A stretch of DNA of 64,000 bases from NCBI GenBank assembly GCA_026027325.1, contig JAMSLZ010000002.1, positions 496,001 to 560,000 on the forward strand, given 5' to 3'. Positions 11,871-25,332 of this stretch are shown here, in pieces. The DNA comes from Actinomucor elegans. Its lineage: Eukaryota; Mucoromycota; Mucoromycetes; Mucorales; Mucoraceae. Position 1 is the first letter of the stretch, and each line of letters starts with the position of its first letter. Position numbers and translations under genes: made by a program. The notes under the pieces are model-generated. The model ran no database searches. It saw only the letters and a list, made by a program, of their open reading frames with translations, and was not told the origin of the DNA.

Positions 11871-13205
11871 TAGTACGGGTTGGGAAAGGTCAAAGTGTGT
11901 CCCTGTAATTGGATATATATAATATAGTGCAAGTGGTGATATATATATAGCAGGAAGGGCTTTCAGGCCAGCTTTCAGGCGCCTTGTACGGGATAGTAAA
12001 AAAAAATCTGAAAAGGGCAGCCAAATTTGCTAGGCACACAAATGGGACTGTCAAATGCGACTGTTTCGATGACGCATCTATCATTTTGTGCGGAATTTAA
12101 ACTATTTAGTAAGGTAGGTCTTACTCCTGATTTCCTCAGATCTTGATTGAGTATTTTGGTTATAGAGATCTTATTTTTGAGATATAGTTTATTAATAAAA
12201 TAAATTAATTATAGGTTATAGTATTTAATTATGATTTTTTTTAATATTTATGTATATATAAAAAAAAAGTCAAAAGTTTAAACAGAACAATTGCGTAAAA
12301 TTTGGTAATAGTGCAATTGTTCGATCAACACATAATATATTTTACACATCATTAGGTACGCAGTTAAATTTTCCAATATTATTGTCATTCATCCGCACAT
12401 TTATGTTATATATTACTCATATTATAATGTGTAAAATTGCATTTTTGATTTTGATGCGCTTTGATAAAATAAATTTAAGCCTCTATTTAGTCGATGATTC
12501 TCCGAACGCCAATCAAATATCAAGTAAGTCTAAATGATGTCGCTTAAAAGACAAAAGGTATAATGATTCCGAAACTAGACTTTTGACAGTTTAAAAGTTG
12601 TACATTATGTTTGTATTCTCGGGTAAATTGCACAGCAAGACAAGTTCATCCACTGTGAGTCCTAATTATTAAACCCTCCAAAAAAAAAAGAAAAAAAAGA
12701 AAAAGAAAAAGAAAAAAAAAACTACAGTTATCAAAAATCCATTTTTTTTTTCTCCCGGAGTCGATTCAATCAATATGGTTAAAATTTGAAAAGGGCAGCT
12801 TTGGTAATCGATAGCTGTGGCTGTTGATCTATAGGTTTTATGGAAACAAAGATCAATACAATATCAAAGTCAATGTATACTCGTACTTTTTTTCAAATGG
12901 AATAAAAGATACATTGATCTGGATTAGATAAAATGACAAGAAAGAGGCTTTTAGTTTTCGACATACAGATAGTTTCTCACGAATGTGCTTAATCACTGAA
13001 GACCTTTGATAGAATCGATTAAATTGTAACTAATCAAAGGCCTTGAGTAACACCACCAGCATACAAAACGCTTTCAATGTGACTGTTGAACAAGAGTAAA
13101 CGCCTGTTGGCCGCGAAGCCATAGCCATAAAATATCCCACGGTCAAGAAAGAAAAGGAGATTGATCATTATCTTTCTCTTTTTTTTCTTTATTCACTTCT
13201 TTGAA
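11871..13205. other. AT-rich spacer with nested inverted repeats
   Basis: Upstream region shared head-to-head by the PPR (-) and acetoacetyl-CoA synthetase (+) genes. It contains a 10-bp perfect inverted repeat (12285-12294 / 12313-12322), an 11-bp one (12339-12349 / 12427-12437), an A/AG-rich tract at 12676-12720, and two copies of a GAAAAGGGCAGC-type word near 12012 and 12789. No coding potential recognised. Confidence 0.5.
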
Positions 13206-15593
13206 ATGACTGCCACTATCACTGCTCCCACTCTTGTCCCCGCAAACGTCTTATCAACAGAACCCAAATGTCTTTGGACACCATCTAACCCACAAGACAC
13301 TGAAATGGAAAAGTTCCGTGTTCTTATGCAATCCAAATACAAAAATACGAAGCTGGGTAGGCAGTTTTATATCAGAAACCAATTAAGTATGTAGATTAAC
13401 CCATTTGATTAGGCAATTATCAAGAGCTCTGGCAGTGGTCTGTGGATCATCCAGAAGTATTCTGGTCCGAAGTCTGGGACTATACCAATGTTATTTCCTC
13501 AAATAAAGGAAAACACGTATTGGATCGTTCTGACAAGATGGATGATATTCCTGTCTGGTTCAAGGAATCTCGCCTTAACTTTGCTGAGAACTTGTTATGG
13601 TGTAGACGCTCTGACAAGACTGCCATTGTAGCTACTGGTAAGTACAACAAGTCTTTTTTATTTTTTTTTATTTAACATTTCAATAGGTGAAGGACACGCC
13701 AAACGTTCCATCAGTTACGAACAACTATACAATGATGTGTTGAAGTTTGCAGAAGCTCTTAAGTCTTTGGGTGTTCAACAAGGTGATCGTGTTGCTGCTT
13801 ATATTCCCAACTGTGCTGAGGCCATTATTGCCATGTTGGCCACTACCAGTATCGGTGCTCTTTGGAGGTAAGCTTTATATATATAGGTGTAGCTGCTGTA
13901 ACTTACCAAAATTTCATCAGTTCCACTTCTCCTGACTTCGGCACTACTGTAAGTATAATCTATTATTTTCCCCACGCTTAGGGTTGGTCGTGGGAAAGAT
14001 GGACTAAATCTCTTCAATCTGATAGGGTGTTCTTGATAGATTTACTCAGATCCAACCCAAGGTACTGATCTCTGTTAACAAAGTCATTTACAACGGTAAA
14101 ACATTAGACCATATTCCCAAGTTGAGCACCGTAGTTAAAGGTAAGATATATATATATATATAAAAGTAAACCAACTGAAACTAACCAAATGGATTAGGTC
14201 TCCCTTGTCTTCAAAAGGTTGTTTTGATTCCTTTTGTTGGTGAACTTGAAGCCAAGTATGATATCCCTTCCCTTGTTTCTTGGTCAAGCTTCTTGGAGAC
14301 TGTCCCAGCAAACAAATTACCCTCTCAAATCCAATTCGCCCAATTGCCTTTCAATCATCCTGCTTTTATTTTATTCAGTTCAGGTACTACTGGCTTGCCC
14401 AAGTGTATTGTTCATTCAGGTGCTGGCTTATTGCTTCAACTCAAAAAGGAACACATCATTCACGGCGGTATGGGACCTGAAGATGTCTTTTTCTACTACA
14501 CCACCACTGGTTGGATGATGTGGAATTGGTTGGTTGCCGGCTTGAGTGTCGGTGCTACTATTGTCCTTTGGGACGGTAGTCCATTCAAGCCCGCTCCTAT
14601 CTCTCTCTGGGAATTGGTTGATGACTTGCATATCACTCATTTCGGTACCTCTGCCAAGTATATCCAATCCTTGCAAGAGGCTAATGTTCGTCCTAGTAAG
14701 TTATTATCCATCTTTCTTGATCCATGTCATCTTATTCTTTTCTTATAGTGGATGTTTGCAAGCTTGACACACTCAAGGCAGTTTATTCTACCGGCTCTCC
14801 CTTAAAGCCTGAGAGTTATGACTTTGTTTACAATCACATCAAAAAGGACATCATGCTGGGCAGTATCACTGGTGGTACTGACATCTGTTCTCTCTTTGCT
14901 GGTCATAACGCTGCTCTTCCCGTCTATCGCGGTGAGATCCAATGTATCTGTCTCGGTATGAACATTCAATCTTGGACTGATTTTGAAAAGCCAGTTTATG
15001 CCAGCGCTGCTGATTTGGTATGTGTCACCCCTTTCCCTTGTATGCCCGTCTACATGTATGGTGATGGACCCGAGAAAGCCAAATACAAGAGTGCTTACTT
15101 TGATGTCTATCCTCACATCTGGTACCATGGTGACTTTGTCTGGATCAATCCCAAGACCGGTGGTATCGTGATGCTCGGTAGATCTGATGGTACCTTGAAC
15201 CCCAACGGTGTCCGATTTGGCAGTGCTGAAATTTACAACGTCGTGGATAAGTTCAATGTGGACGGTGGCATTGAAGATAGTTTGTGCGTAGGTCAAAAGA
15301 TCAAGGGTGAAGATGACGAACGCGTTGTTTTGTTCTTGAAGATGAAAGAAGGCAAAGCCGTCTCTGAAGAACTTGTCAAGAAGCTCAAGGTCACTATTCG
15401 TAGTGAATTGAGTCCCAGACATGTTCCTGCTTTCATCTTGCCTATTAGTGATATTCCTTACACAATTAACGGTAAAAAGGTGGAAGTGGCTGTAAAGAAG
15501 ATCCTTTCTGGTCAAAAGGTCACAGCTACTGGTACTTTGAGCAATCCTGAGAGTCTCGAATTATATTACAATATCCCTGAATTGGTACAGTAG
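13206..15593 (+). CDS. AACS: Acetoacetyl-CoA synthetase
   Basis: Joins acetoacetate to CoA with ATP, feeding ketone bodies into sterol or fatty-acid synthesis in the cytosol. Seven exons (13206-13356, 13413-13637, 13687-13867, 13921-13948, 14026-14140, 14198-14695, 14749-15593) encode 680 residues, normal for the family. The adenylate-forming signature SSGTTGLPK lies at about residues 294-302, with WMMWNWL and the AACS-typical [13 protein letters not shown] downstream. The C-terminal lysine motif is [13 protein letters not shown]. The N-terminal motif [13 protein letters not shown] separates it from plain acetyl-CoA synthetases. One exon is only 28 nt (STSPDFGTT). The start at 13206 skips a hydrophobic in-frame leader beginning at 13161. 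Confidence 0.95.
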
Positions 15594-18303
15594 TTCATTT
15601 TTTTTTTAAAAAAAAGAAAAAAAACTTGTATACATTATTTAAAACTAGAATTTGTCCGTGATTTTTGAAGCTATAATATTAATAAAAATTGAATTTCATC
15701 AAATCTTTATAGGCATCCAGATCATATCACCCCACACCTTATAAATCCAAGTTGTAATCAGCGTACTATCGTAATGGGGAACGCAAGCTTGCCAAAGGGT
15801 AATCACGTATCTTACTGTCTGTCTTGCTCATGGTATATCTTTAGAAAATGGCTTCAATCTTCATTTGATCATAGTAAACCATATAGATGCCGCCCTCATT
15901 AAATATATAATAAAACAACCTTTGTATTCTAATGATATGCTATGTGCCAAAGATTTTAATGAATTAGATTCTATAGTCAGTATGCTAACTTCCTACTTCA
16001 AATGTCGGAAATGACGGCTATCATGTTCATGTACCAGCACAATCGGATAGTCATCCGAAGCTCCATGGTGAACGTTACTCGTGCATGGCTAACTCTCGAT
16101 GTATATACACAGTAATATATAGTTGATATAGTATGGTCAAACTATAATTCAAATGATATCCTTACTAATGCAAATAAGTTCTTTTGATGGAACGAATTCA
16201 TTTAAATAAAATTATATTCTTCTAGATGTAGCAGTTCATTTTGAACATGAAATACTAATCTCATGTGACATTTAGCCTAGATTGGTCGAGAGATTTATCA
16301 AATATTAGCAATTTCTATGAAATGCATGTGCTTGACAGAGGTCAGATTATAATGAATTATTTGCATCTATAATCTTTAGTCTTCAAAAAAAAAAAGAGGG
16401 GGGGAGGGATGTAAACGTCATGTAATGGCTATGCATTTTTCGTCGGTCAGTTGGAGATCAAAAAATTTCCGAGAGGCAAATATTCAAGTCACTTTTTTTA
16501 AGGTATTGAAGGCGTTATAGAAGAATGCTTCCAACTTTTATTTCGATTATCTCGACATATAAAATAATCGTATAAAAGCTGTTAGGTACCAAATTCAAGT
16601 GTAACATTAGTTATCAGATTGAAGGAAATTTAGCTATTAGAAGGCGCACAAACCATAGCAACACGTTTATGAACTCTTTTTAACTCGATTGTACTTTACT
16701 TCATTGATAATAGTCGGCTTGCATTCTTGACATTTTTTTTTGTAGAGTGCTCAGCAGCGCTTCATAGATGAAAAATAACATATGAGTGATATTTAATTAT
16801 TGATTACCATAATGAATTGATTGAACTGAAATTAAACCATACAAACTACTTGCTCTCAGTATAGAATATTGGCCGAAATTGACGGAAAAATCTATCGATC
16901 ATTAGATTTAGTTCATTATGGAATCCTTGTATTGTAGAGCTGATCCCTAAAAGATCATGCACGTATTATGCTTTAGTTCAATAATAACTTTTGCAGAGAC
17001 GAAGCTTTATTCTGAACATGTGTTAGGATCAGATACGGCATTGCATTGGGGGCTGCTTGGCGAATGAATAGATGTGAAAATGGTCTACTTTGAGGGTGTT
17101 GCCCTTGAACCTGAATGTTAAATGCGTATTTTTTTTTTTTTTTTTGGAGCATGAAGAAGGACATTTTATTAATAAAGCAAGTTGGATATGCTTTAAAGAG
17201 TGTCAAAAAGCTTGTTGTATATTTATAAGGGTACATGACATTTGAGTTATGATAGAGTTTCCAAATATCCTTAAAACTGTACTATTACTAAAAACAAATC
17301 CACGGATTGAAGGAAAAAGCAAATGATAATTACATCATTTTAAACAGTAATGTTTATGATGATGATGATGACCGGTGCATGCAATCTCAGCCTGCCAATC
17401 AAACGCGTCGAAAGGCTTAAACAGGTCATGACCAGTTCGCGTTCGTAAATTAGATCTGACGATCGAGACAATGCATTTGAACGCGTAAATCAGTAACTAA
17501 AACCCATGCTTACTGAGTTATATGATATGAGTGTATGGTAATTTGACTGCAACCAAAAAAAAAAAAAGAAAAAAATCAGCGAATAAAGAAGAGTATATAT
17601 TGAAAGGACCTAGTACAATGAAAAAGAAGGTGAAATTCATTAACTGTAGATTACATAAAGAAAGCGGTTAATTACCATGAACGAGTAAGATCTATGTGTC
17701 ATAATTGGTCAATTTCGATTTTAATCATCAAAACTGAGCATGCAGCCATATCAAAAGCCAGCGATTGCTGTGTCACATTAACAACACTGACCAATGGTAT
17801 CAAAGTGCAAAGATAGAAGGAAGCTGTCTAAAATATCTCGGGTGAGTAGTGCAAATGGTTTTAAAATAGCTGAGCAGTTGGCTTTTAGTCAGAGTTTTGA
17901 AGGAGCAACCCTTTTTTAATATGATTAGGAGCGCCTGCTCGAGACGGTTCTCGAGGTTTTAATCGAGATTTGAGGCAGAACAATGTGATATTCACTATGG
18001 AAAAGAAGGTGCAATTGATTTCGGAAACCAAAAAATCAGTCGCGAAAAACCAGTAATCGACCCATATTACAAGATTTTATTGCTTTAAAAGGGATTGCAC
18101 CTTTCCTGTTTTAAGCTGTCCCCCCTCTGTTTAAAAATCTTTTTTTCACTTAAAGTTTTTTCTGTTTCTTTTTTCTTTTTTCTTTATAAAAAAACGGTTA
18201 AGAAAAGATCATAATATATCATACTATATTTTTTCATTTAATAGTATAACTAGACGAATCTCTCTCTCGCCATTTATTTTCTTTATTTCATTTTAATAAT
18301 AAT
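15594..18303. other. Long AT-rich spacer
   Basis: No gene supported. Contains a good copy of the short dispersed repeat at about 16226-16345 (+), a T18 run near 17130, an (ATG)n tract near 17357, and AATCGAG/CTCGAG-containing sequence at 17935-17970, upstream of the PAS kinase. The last 200 bp are T-rich and probably hold the PAS kinase promoter and leader. Confidence 0.45.
16226..16345 (+). repeat. Short dispersed repeat, well preserved copy
   Basis: Reads GCAGTTCATTTTGAACATGA, AATACTAATCTCATGTGACA, then TTTAGCC, ATTGGTCGAGAGATTT and finally ATGAAATGCATG. The same order of blocks occurs, diverged, at about 1812, 21685, 21860, 38755, 42200, 42365, 48596 and 58483 (+) and at 3170 and 22795 (-). 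No terminal inverted repeats or target duplications could be fixed by eye. Confidence 0.6.
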
Positions 18304-21300
18304 ATGGGCAATAATAATCATACCTTTTTAACTGATGGTAATATCAGACATAGTAGAGAATGTTTTACAGAACTTTAAATCATTTCATAGTAGGTCATAC
18401 TACATCATTAGCAGTTGATACTGTAACAAGTACCAAGTCTAGGTAAACAAAATGTGATTTGTTCTTAGTCTCTAAATGTTAATACTATATATGATAGACG
18501 CAAAACAAATAATAGTGCAATTACACCTGCTGCAGAAGGATTAATTCGACTAAGAGATGAAGAACACAACGACAAAGAGTCTTTACACAGCTTCCAATTC
18601 ACAACCAAACGATTCCATGGCTCCACCTTGCCTGGTCATTACAAATCCTCAGATTTAATCAATACTCGATTCAAGACATTGACCGTAGGCAGTCCTATCG
18701 TCGCCAAGAACCATTTCCGTAACAAGAGCCTATTTGCTCTATCCGAATCACCGCCTAAAGCAATACCGACAGACACGGTTTTAACCAGCCGCACCATGTC
18801 AAATTGCTCCAGCTCGTCTTCTACATCCCAATCAACTCCACCTACAACAGAAGATGAATTTGACGAAGAAGAAGAAGAAGAAGAAACCTATGTGCCTCAT
18901 TTGCATAACCGGTTGAAACAGCAGAGTCAGGCTATCTTGACGACCTATGACGATTGGCGAATTATTTTAACAAATAGCATTGCACAGGATGTACTTGTCA
19001 GCCATTTACATCATCAAATGAATGAGGAACAAGATATGTTACTTGTCGGAAAGTCCGTCATGGATTTGATTGAACCCTCTTACCAAAACCGGTTAAAGTC
19101 TATTATTGTGAAACGAAGGAATGAGTTAAAGCGTCGTGATGCTGATGGTTCTGGCATGGTTTTAGTGTGTGGCAATGTGGTATGTGTAGCGACTATCATT
19201 TATAGCGTGTGTGTCTAATGCATCTTTAGATCCCAATCATTAAATTAGACGGTACAAAATCTTCAGCCTCGCTTTGGCTAAAAGAAAAAGTCAATGAATC
19301 TGGATCATCCGTTTTTATTTGGATATTTGAAGAAGTGTATGAAAGTTCCATTTCATTATCTGTTAACAACAATGTAAGCCTTTGATTATTTACATGCTGC
19401 TTTGCAGTACTCATCATCCATGTATAGGGTGTGATTGAATCTATTGCTTGTGAACAAGGTGTAAACGATCTCTATGATTACAATGCAACTGAGCTAGTTG
19501 GAAAGCCACTCGATACTCTAATTCCATCAATTTCTAATCAAAACTGGCAAGAAACAATTACAAAGTTGCGATTTTTTGGCAGTCAAACAAAGCGTGGAGC
19601 CCAATTTCCCATCATTGTTAGACAGCATCAGAACACAGTCCAGATCACATCCATGCCAGTGATCGCTGGTCTGATGACTATAAAAACCAATGGAATAATT
19701 GAAGGTTGCAACGATATTTTTGTGAAATATTTGTTTGGTTTCTCTCAACAAGAACTTGTTTCGCGCAAAAACATCAGCCAGCTTTTGCCTCAATTCCCTA
19801 CTCTGTTGGCCAACCTAAAACGCGACGATTTGCTCCAGCAAGGCTTAATCATCAATAATACCATTTGTAGAAAGTTACTTTTAGAAGAACAGCCTGCATC
19901 AGAAAAGATCATGGTCAACAAGCGACTTTTGACCCATACACCCAATAACCAACCATTGCCTATTCTTGTTGCAGTTCATCGAGATGGCACTCCCTTTGAG
20001 GTTCAACTCCAACTAAAGCTAGTCGAATCTTCCCTTGATGATTATGCGCTTTGGATATCTTTTGATAGAGAAGTTGCCTTCAAACGATTTGGCCATCACC
20101 ACCTTATATCCCAATCACCCTTAGAACGCGCCAACAAAAAAGAACCAGCCCTAACGATCATGCCACCATCTCCAACTGAAACCCATATAAAGCAAACACA
20201 ATACAGATCGCCGGCAGTCATAAGTGCCCCACATGATGATCAAAGTCGTGCAGTTACCAGCACTGGAACAAAAGTAAATACCACATCTAATTATCAACCA
20301 CAGGAAGAGATCATCTATTCTGCACAGAGCAATGCAACTACTATTGATGATTATCTGATACTCGACAGCCTTGGTCAAGGCGCTTATGGTTTGGTCAAGT
20401 TGGCTATCAAGAAAGATGATCCAACACAGGTATTACCTATTATAGTTTATCTATACGCTCTTGAACGCATATATTTTTTTACAATACTGATAATACAAAA
20501 ATATTTATAGACAAAAGTCGTGATCAAGTATGTTATCAAATCGCGTATTCTAGTCGACTGTTGGACAAGAGACCGGAAACTCGGAACTGTTCCCGTTGAA
20601 ATTCATATTTTACATACCCTTCGAAAACTACCTCACGAAAACCTCGGCGATATGCGTATGTGGTTGTATGCTGCAAATCAAATTTTGTGACTAACATTTG
20701 TGAATAGTGGATTATTTCGAAGATGCAGATCATTATTATATTGTCATGGGCCTTCATGGTGCCGGCATGGATCTATTCGACTATATTGAACTCAATGACA
20801 ATATTCCAGAATCAGAAATCCGTCGCATATTTCGACAGATTGCCCTGGGTGTGCGCCATTTGCACGATAATAGAATTGTGCATCGAGATATCAAGGATGA
20901 AAACGTCGTGTTGGATCAGCAATGCGGTGGATTACGGCTCATCGATTTCGGTAGCGCTGCTTACTTGAAACCAGGTCGAAAGTATGAGACGTTTGTCGGC
21001 ACATTAGATTATGCAGCGCCAGAGATATTACGTGGTCATACGTACTCGGGCAAACCTCAAGATGTCTGGGCATTGGGTATATTATTGTTCACACTTGTGT
21101 ACCGCGAAAATCCCTTTTATGATATCGATGAGATTATGGGTCGAGAACTGAGAATACCATTCGTGCTATCAGAAGGTAAAGTAATCAGTAACACATGAAT
21201 TTGCACTATCATCCTAACTTTTCTATAGGCTCAGTTGATCTTATCAGTAAAATGCTGGAGCGCGATGTCGATAAACGAATCGATATACACCAAGTGCTGG

Positions 21301-21326
21301 CACATCCTTGGTTACATTCATCATAA
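18304..21326 (+). CDS. PSK: PAS-domain serine/threonine kinase (PAS kinase, Psk1/Psk2-like)
   Basis: Nutrient-sensing kinase that in yeast redirects glucose between storage and cell-wall synthesis. Eight exons: 18304-18337, 18394-18442, 18498-19179, 19230-19373, 19428-20429, 20511-20655, 20708-21175 and 21229-21326, giving 873 residues. An acidic, Ser-rich N-terminal region (EEEEEEE) precedes a PAS-like sensory region at roughly residues 115-430. The kinase domain is C-terminal (about 605-870). Motifs are Gly loop LGQGAYGLVKLAI, VHRDIKDEN near residue 746, IDFGSAAY near 765, and GTLDYAAPE. The GTLDYAAPE and DENVVLD forms match PASK rather than other CAMK-group kinases. The first two exons are short and their junctions are less certain. 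Confidence 0.92.
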
Positions 21327-23963
21327 GTTATTACTACTTATTTATTATTTTATTATTTATTTTTTTAATGTAAAGTCAAAGCTATCATTGTGTATATTTA
21401 GATTGCTTATTATTGTGGGTTTGCTCTTCTTTTTGTTTTCTTTTTCTTTTTCTTTTAATTAATTCGATCATTATAAATGTTCATACTATATACACTTTTT
21501 GATACACATATATCCATTTTTCCAAATAAATAAACCAGCATTACCATGAGTCTACAAGACCTATACCCAAATTCCATTGTTATTGTACTATAAACTTCTT
21601 TTGATCAGTATTCCAAACAGACTATAAATGAACAAATAAAATTCAATAGTGTAACGGCTTTAGGACAAGTATGTGGTTTCACTGCATATGGTAGCTTACT
21701 CTGAATATAGAGTACTGATCGGATGAGACAGTAGGTCGAGATCAGATGGAAAATATTCAAATCATCAGACTCATTCACAAGAAATGCATGCGGTTTACTA
21801 TTAATCAATGTTAATCATAAAATATTTTCGTTGAACTTGGAATGTTAAAACATGTTTAGAGATGCAGTTGTTTTTTTATGAGCATTCATTAGCAAACAGA
21901 TAAGATATTGAGTCGAGATCGACTGAAGGATCTATAGATCAATGTATGTTCAAATAAAACGCGTCATTTACTACCTGTTGGTAATATAAACTTGTTGTGC
22001 CTCGATTAAATAACGATTCTAGCAGACTCGGTAGCTTATTTTCAATATGTATTGCTGGTCATCAGATGCAACACCAAGACACGACTAGTCAAAACATTCA
22101 AAAAGAGCCTAAAGTGGGTTTCCCTTTTACAGCTACAGTAAATCTCGGCCAATCAAAACGCTTAATCCGACCTAAATGTCATTGAATTTGTAGTGTCTAA
22201 TTCTCTATCGAGTGAACCTAAAAGTGCTTAATTACGATACATAACCAACAACCCTCGCCAGATGTGCATGTTTACAAATAGACAACTACAGACTTTCTAT
22301 TAAAGACTTGGAAACACTAGAATGTACTCGTATTAAGCGGTTTCTCAGGAACTCGTTGTTCAATATACTTGAAAGGTACCTACAATCTCGAATTGGCTAT
22401 ACAAAAACTTAGTAGGAGGAGATCCAAAGGCGTGGCTGTCCACGAACACTTTTGACAATCATTCTTGACTATGAAACCTTGTTTGTGTTAGTAGCCAGTA
22501 TAGATATACTTTTGGAAGCTGATAAATATGTAGGATCAATTGTACTATTTCTAAAACAGACTATCAAAATAATTCCATCCCTGTACAGCTTGAGTGATAA
22601 ACTATGTTTTACACTCGAAGCAAAATATTTAATTTTACTATTCTGCGATATTTGTATTATTTAAACGATAATATAATCCTCTAGAACGTTAGATAAGCGC
22701 TCAAACTACTAATTTCTATGAAGCCGGCAACCATCTGAGCATTTAAAAAAATAATTTAAAATCTAAGCTAATCAAGTTTAGTGCATAAATCAAGTGGAGA
22801 GATCTCGGTCAATACTGGTCCAATATCGCATCCAAAGTCTAAATCGTACTCAAAATAAGCAGTTTCATCAGCCTCAATATCAATCTCACTCTAATGCAAT
22901 GGCTTGTTAAAGAAATTTGCTAATTAGTTAACTCTCACTAGTCAAATGACTGTATTTTCCATTTATTTGGTACTGTACAGGCATATATACAAGTACCTTG
23001 ACATACAAATGATTCAGTGTCGATATTTAATGGAAGAATATGCTCTTTTTCTTTTCATAAGGCTACCGGCTTCCAAGAAACCTATTTGGTATAGGGTTAT
23101 CTCTAAAACCAAAAATGGAAAAGTCTTAATGTTGCACCCCTTAAGTATTCTCTTTTTTAAACTTTGTCATATCTTTCAGGTTTATTTTGAGACTATATAT
23201 TACATTTCAGAAGCATAGCTTGCAATTAATGTGGATCCATAACCGTTTAGCGTATATGCATGAATATGTGTACATTTTAGCTAGTATAAAATGCAGGAGT
23301 TTCGATACTATATCTAAAAGCCCAAAAATTGACTTATCAATGATATTTTGATATAAAAAAAATATCTAGTAAAATTTATTCTATCCAGTATCTCTTTTTC
23401 ACTAGTTAAATAGATCATATGAATAAAGGTTTGGAATGTTTTCACTAAAAGCAAAGTGATAATCAGTGTAGTATTTGGAGTTACTGACGGCAAAATTCAT
23501 ATCTGATTATCGCCACCCAATAAAAACGAGCTGATCGGATTATGGAGTTTGATGTTTTACCTCAATTTGCTTGGTATTAGAACCATTTTTTTTAGAGGCA
23601 TAGTTGATAATACAGCTTTATTGCTTATTGTTTGAAACACATATTTTAATTTCTATATATTTTTGTGGGTTTAAAAGATGTAACTAGTTACTGTAAAACC
23701 AAGTAATAAATAAATAGTAATCATATTAAAAAAAATACTATAGTCTCAAAGGATATGCAGTATGATCTTTGCAGCATTTAATACGCATATGAATTCTGTA
23801 CAATTGCCTTTCATACATTCTCTACATATTAGTACGTTTTATTACTATTATTATTATTATTATTCAGATCAAAAAATCAGAGATTCAAAACTGATGTAAT
23901 TAGCTTTACTACTGTCAGTCCAATCATGATTATTTTGTATATAAACCTTAATGTACTTTATTT
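21327..23963. other. Repeat-bearing AT-rich spacer
   Basis: Contains two or three tandemly placed, diverged copies of the short dispersed repeat at about 21685-21795, 21860-21972 and possibly 22030-22080 (+), and an inverted copy at about 22795-22900 (-). An (ATT)n microsatellite lies at 23837-23862. No gene recognised; the frame at 22946-23218 looks non-coding. Confidence 0.5.
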
Positions 23964-25191
23964 TTATGTACTCAAGTCCATATCCAAACACAAGTTATCA
24001 ATTAATCTCGTCTTTCCAACAAATACAGCCATACTAATAACGCAACCATCCTGTTTGGGAATATCGCCCTTGATCTCGCCGAGATCCTTGGCAGAGTTGA
24101 TAGACACATAGTCTAATTGGATCTTCCAATCTTCACCTAAGGCCTCTACCTCTTGACGCGCATTTTCGATCAATTGGGATCCAGCATCAACTAATGCAGT
24201 TGCATTAACTGTACCTGACTTGTACAAACTTTCCATGTGACGCAAGGATTGAGACAATACGAGTGCATACTTTTTTTGAGTAGGTGTCAAATATGCGTTT
24301 CTAGAAGATAACGCTAACCCATCTTGGTCGCGTACTGTAGGGCAAATATGCATGTTGGTAGGAAAGTGAAGGTCTTTAATCATCTCGCGAATAACAAAGC
24401 ATTGTTGGACTATCACTCATATATTAACATGGTATATTCTTTTTTTTTTTTTTTGGTAATAATGGACCGTAAAACTTACTATCTTTTTGTCCAAAAAATA
24501 CATCGTCTGGTTGAACCTAACATATATTCAACATAAGTACATTACTAAGAGAGCTTATCACCTTTATACTTACAATGTTCAAAAACTTGGATACAACGGT
24601 AGAGACACCTCTGAAGAAATTGGGTCGTGTCATGCCTTCCAACTGCTTAGAGAGACCCAACACTTCAACAAATGTACCTTTTTGTTTGGAGACATCTAAC
24701 TCAATACCATTGGGATACATCTCTTGCACTTGAGGTACAAGCACAGCAGATGCAACACCTTGTCCTAAACCCGCCAGTTTCTCTAAATCACTTTCCAAAG
24801 TACGAGGATAAGTAGCCAAATCTTCAGTTGGTGCAAACTGGGCTGGATTTACAAATATAGTGAGTGCAACATGATCGCAACGCTGTTTAGCAGCTGTCAC
24901 TGTACAATTATAAAAAAAAGGGGGGGGATTTCCCGGTTAAAAAAAAAGCTGTATAGGGCATAAGTCAAAATGCGGTACTTACCTAGAGCAAGGTGACCTT
25001 GATGCAGTGCGCCCATAGTAGGGACATAACCAAGTGTCTTTTGCTCTAAAAGAAGACTTCGACGCCACTGTCTAAAATCAGCGATCTTGTTAAAAACCTT
25101 GATACCAGGAGGAAACTTAACTAATATTAAGCAATTAGCTTATCTGATGCAGTAATTCTATGTCTTTGCATTAGACTTACTTGCACTCATT
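23964..25191 (-). CDS. PAN6: Pantoate-beta-alanine ligase (pantothenate synthetase)
   Basis: ATP-dependent last step of pantothenate (vitamin B5) synthesis: pantoate plus beta-alanine. Five exons on the minus strand: 25182-25191, 24983-25120, 24574-24899, 24480-24516 and 23964-24415, giving 320 residues. The HIGH-type motif is [10 protein letters not shown]; other hallmarks are [42 protein letters not shown] and the KMSKS-region [10 protein letters not shown]. The first coding exon is only 10 nt (Met-Ser-Ala plus one base). It is inferred from a clean ATG, an AGTAAGT donor and frame continuity, so it is the weakest part. The gene is divergent from a TMEM70-like gene 141 bp away. Confidence 0.94.
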
Positions 25192-25332
25192 ACACTTGAT
25201 TCTTAGAAATGTTTCTCAAGACTAAAAGTAAAAGAAAAAACAGTGCTTTGAAAAATGAGCGCCATTTGAAAAAGGAAATATACCCTAGTTCAGTTCAACT
25301 GAAGATCTCTTTCATTTCTCTTTACGATCATC
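25192..25332. promoter_or_regulatory. Compact divergent promoter, PAN6 / TMEM70-like
   Basis: A 141-bp gap between two start codons pointing away from each other; it must hold both core promoters and both leaders. It contains a CT-rich leader before the plus-strand ATG. No obvious TATA box or known operator was identified. Confidence 0.55.

Noticed and set aside
14802..15515. 237-codon minus frame inside the acetoacetyl-CoA synthetase last exon
   Set aside because: Antisense shadow of a strongly conserved enzyme; no independent support.
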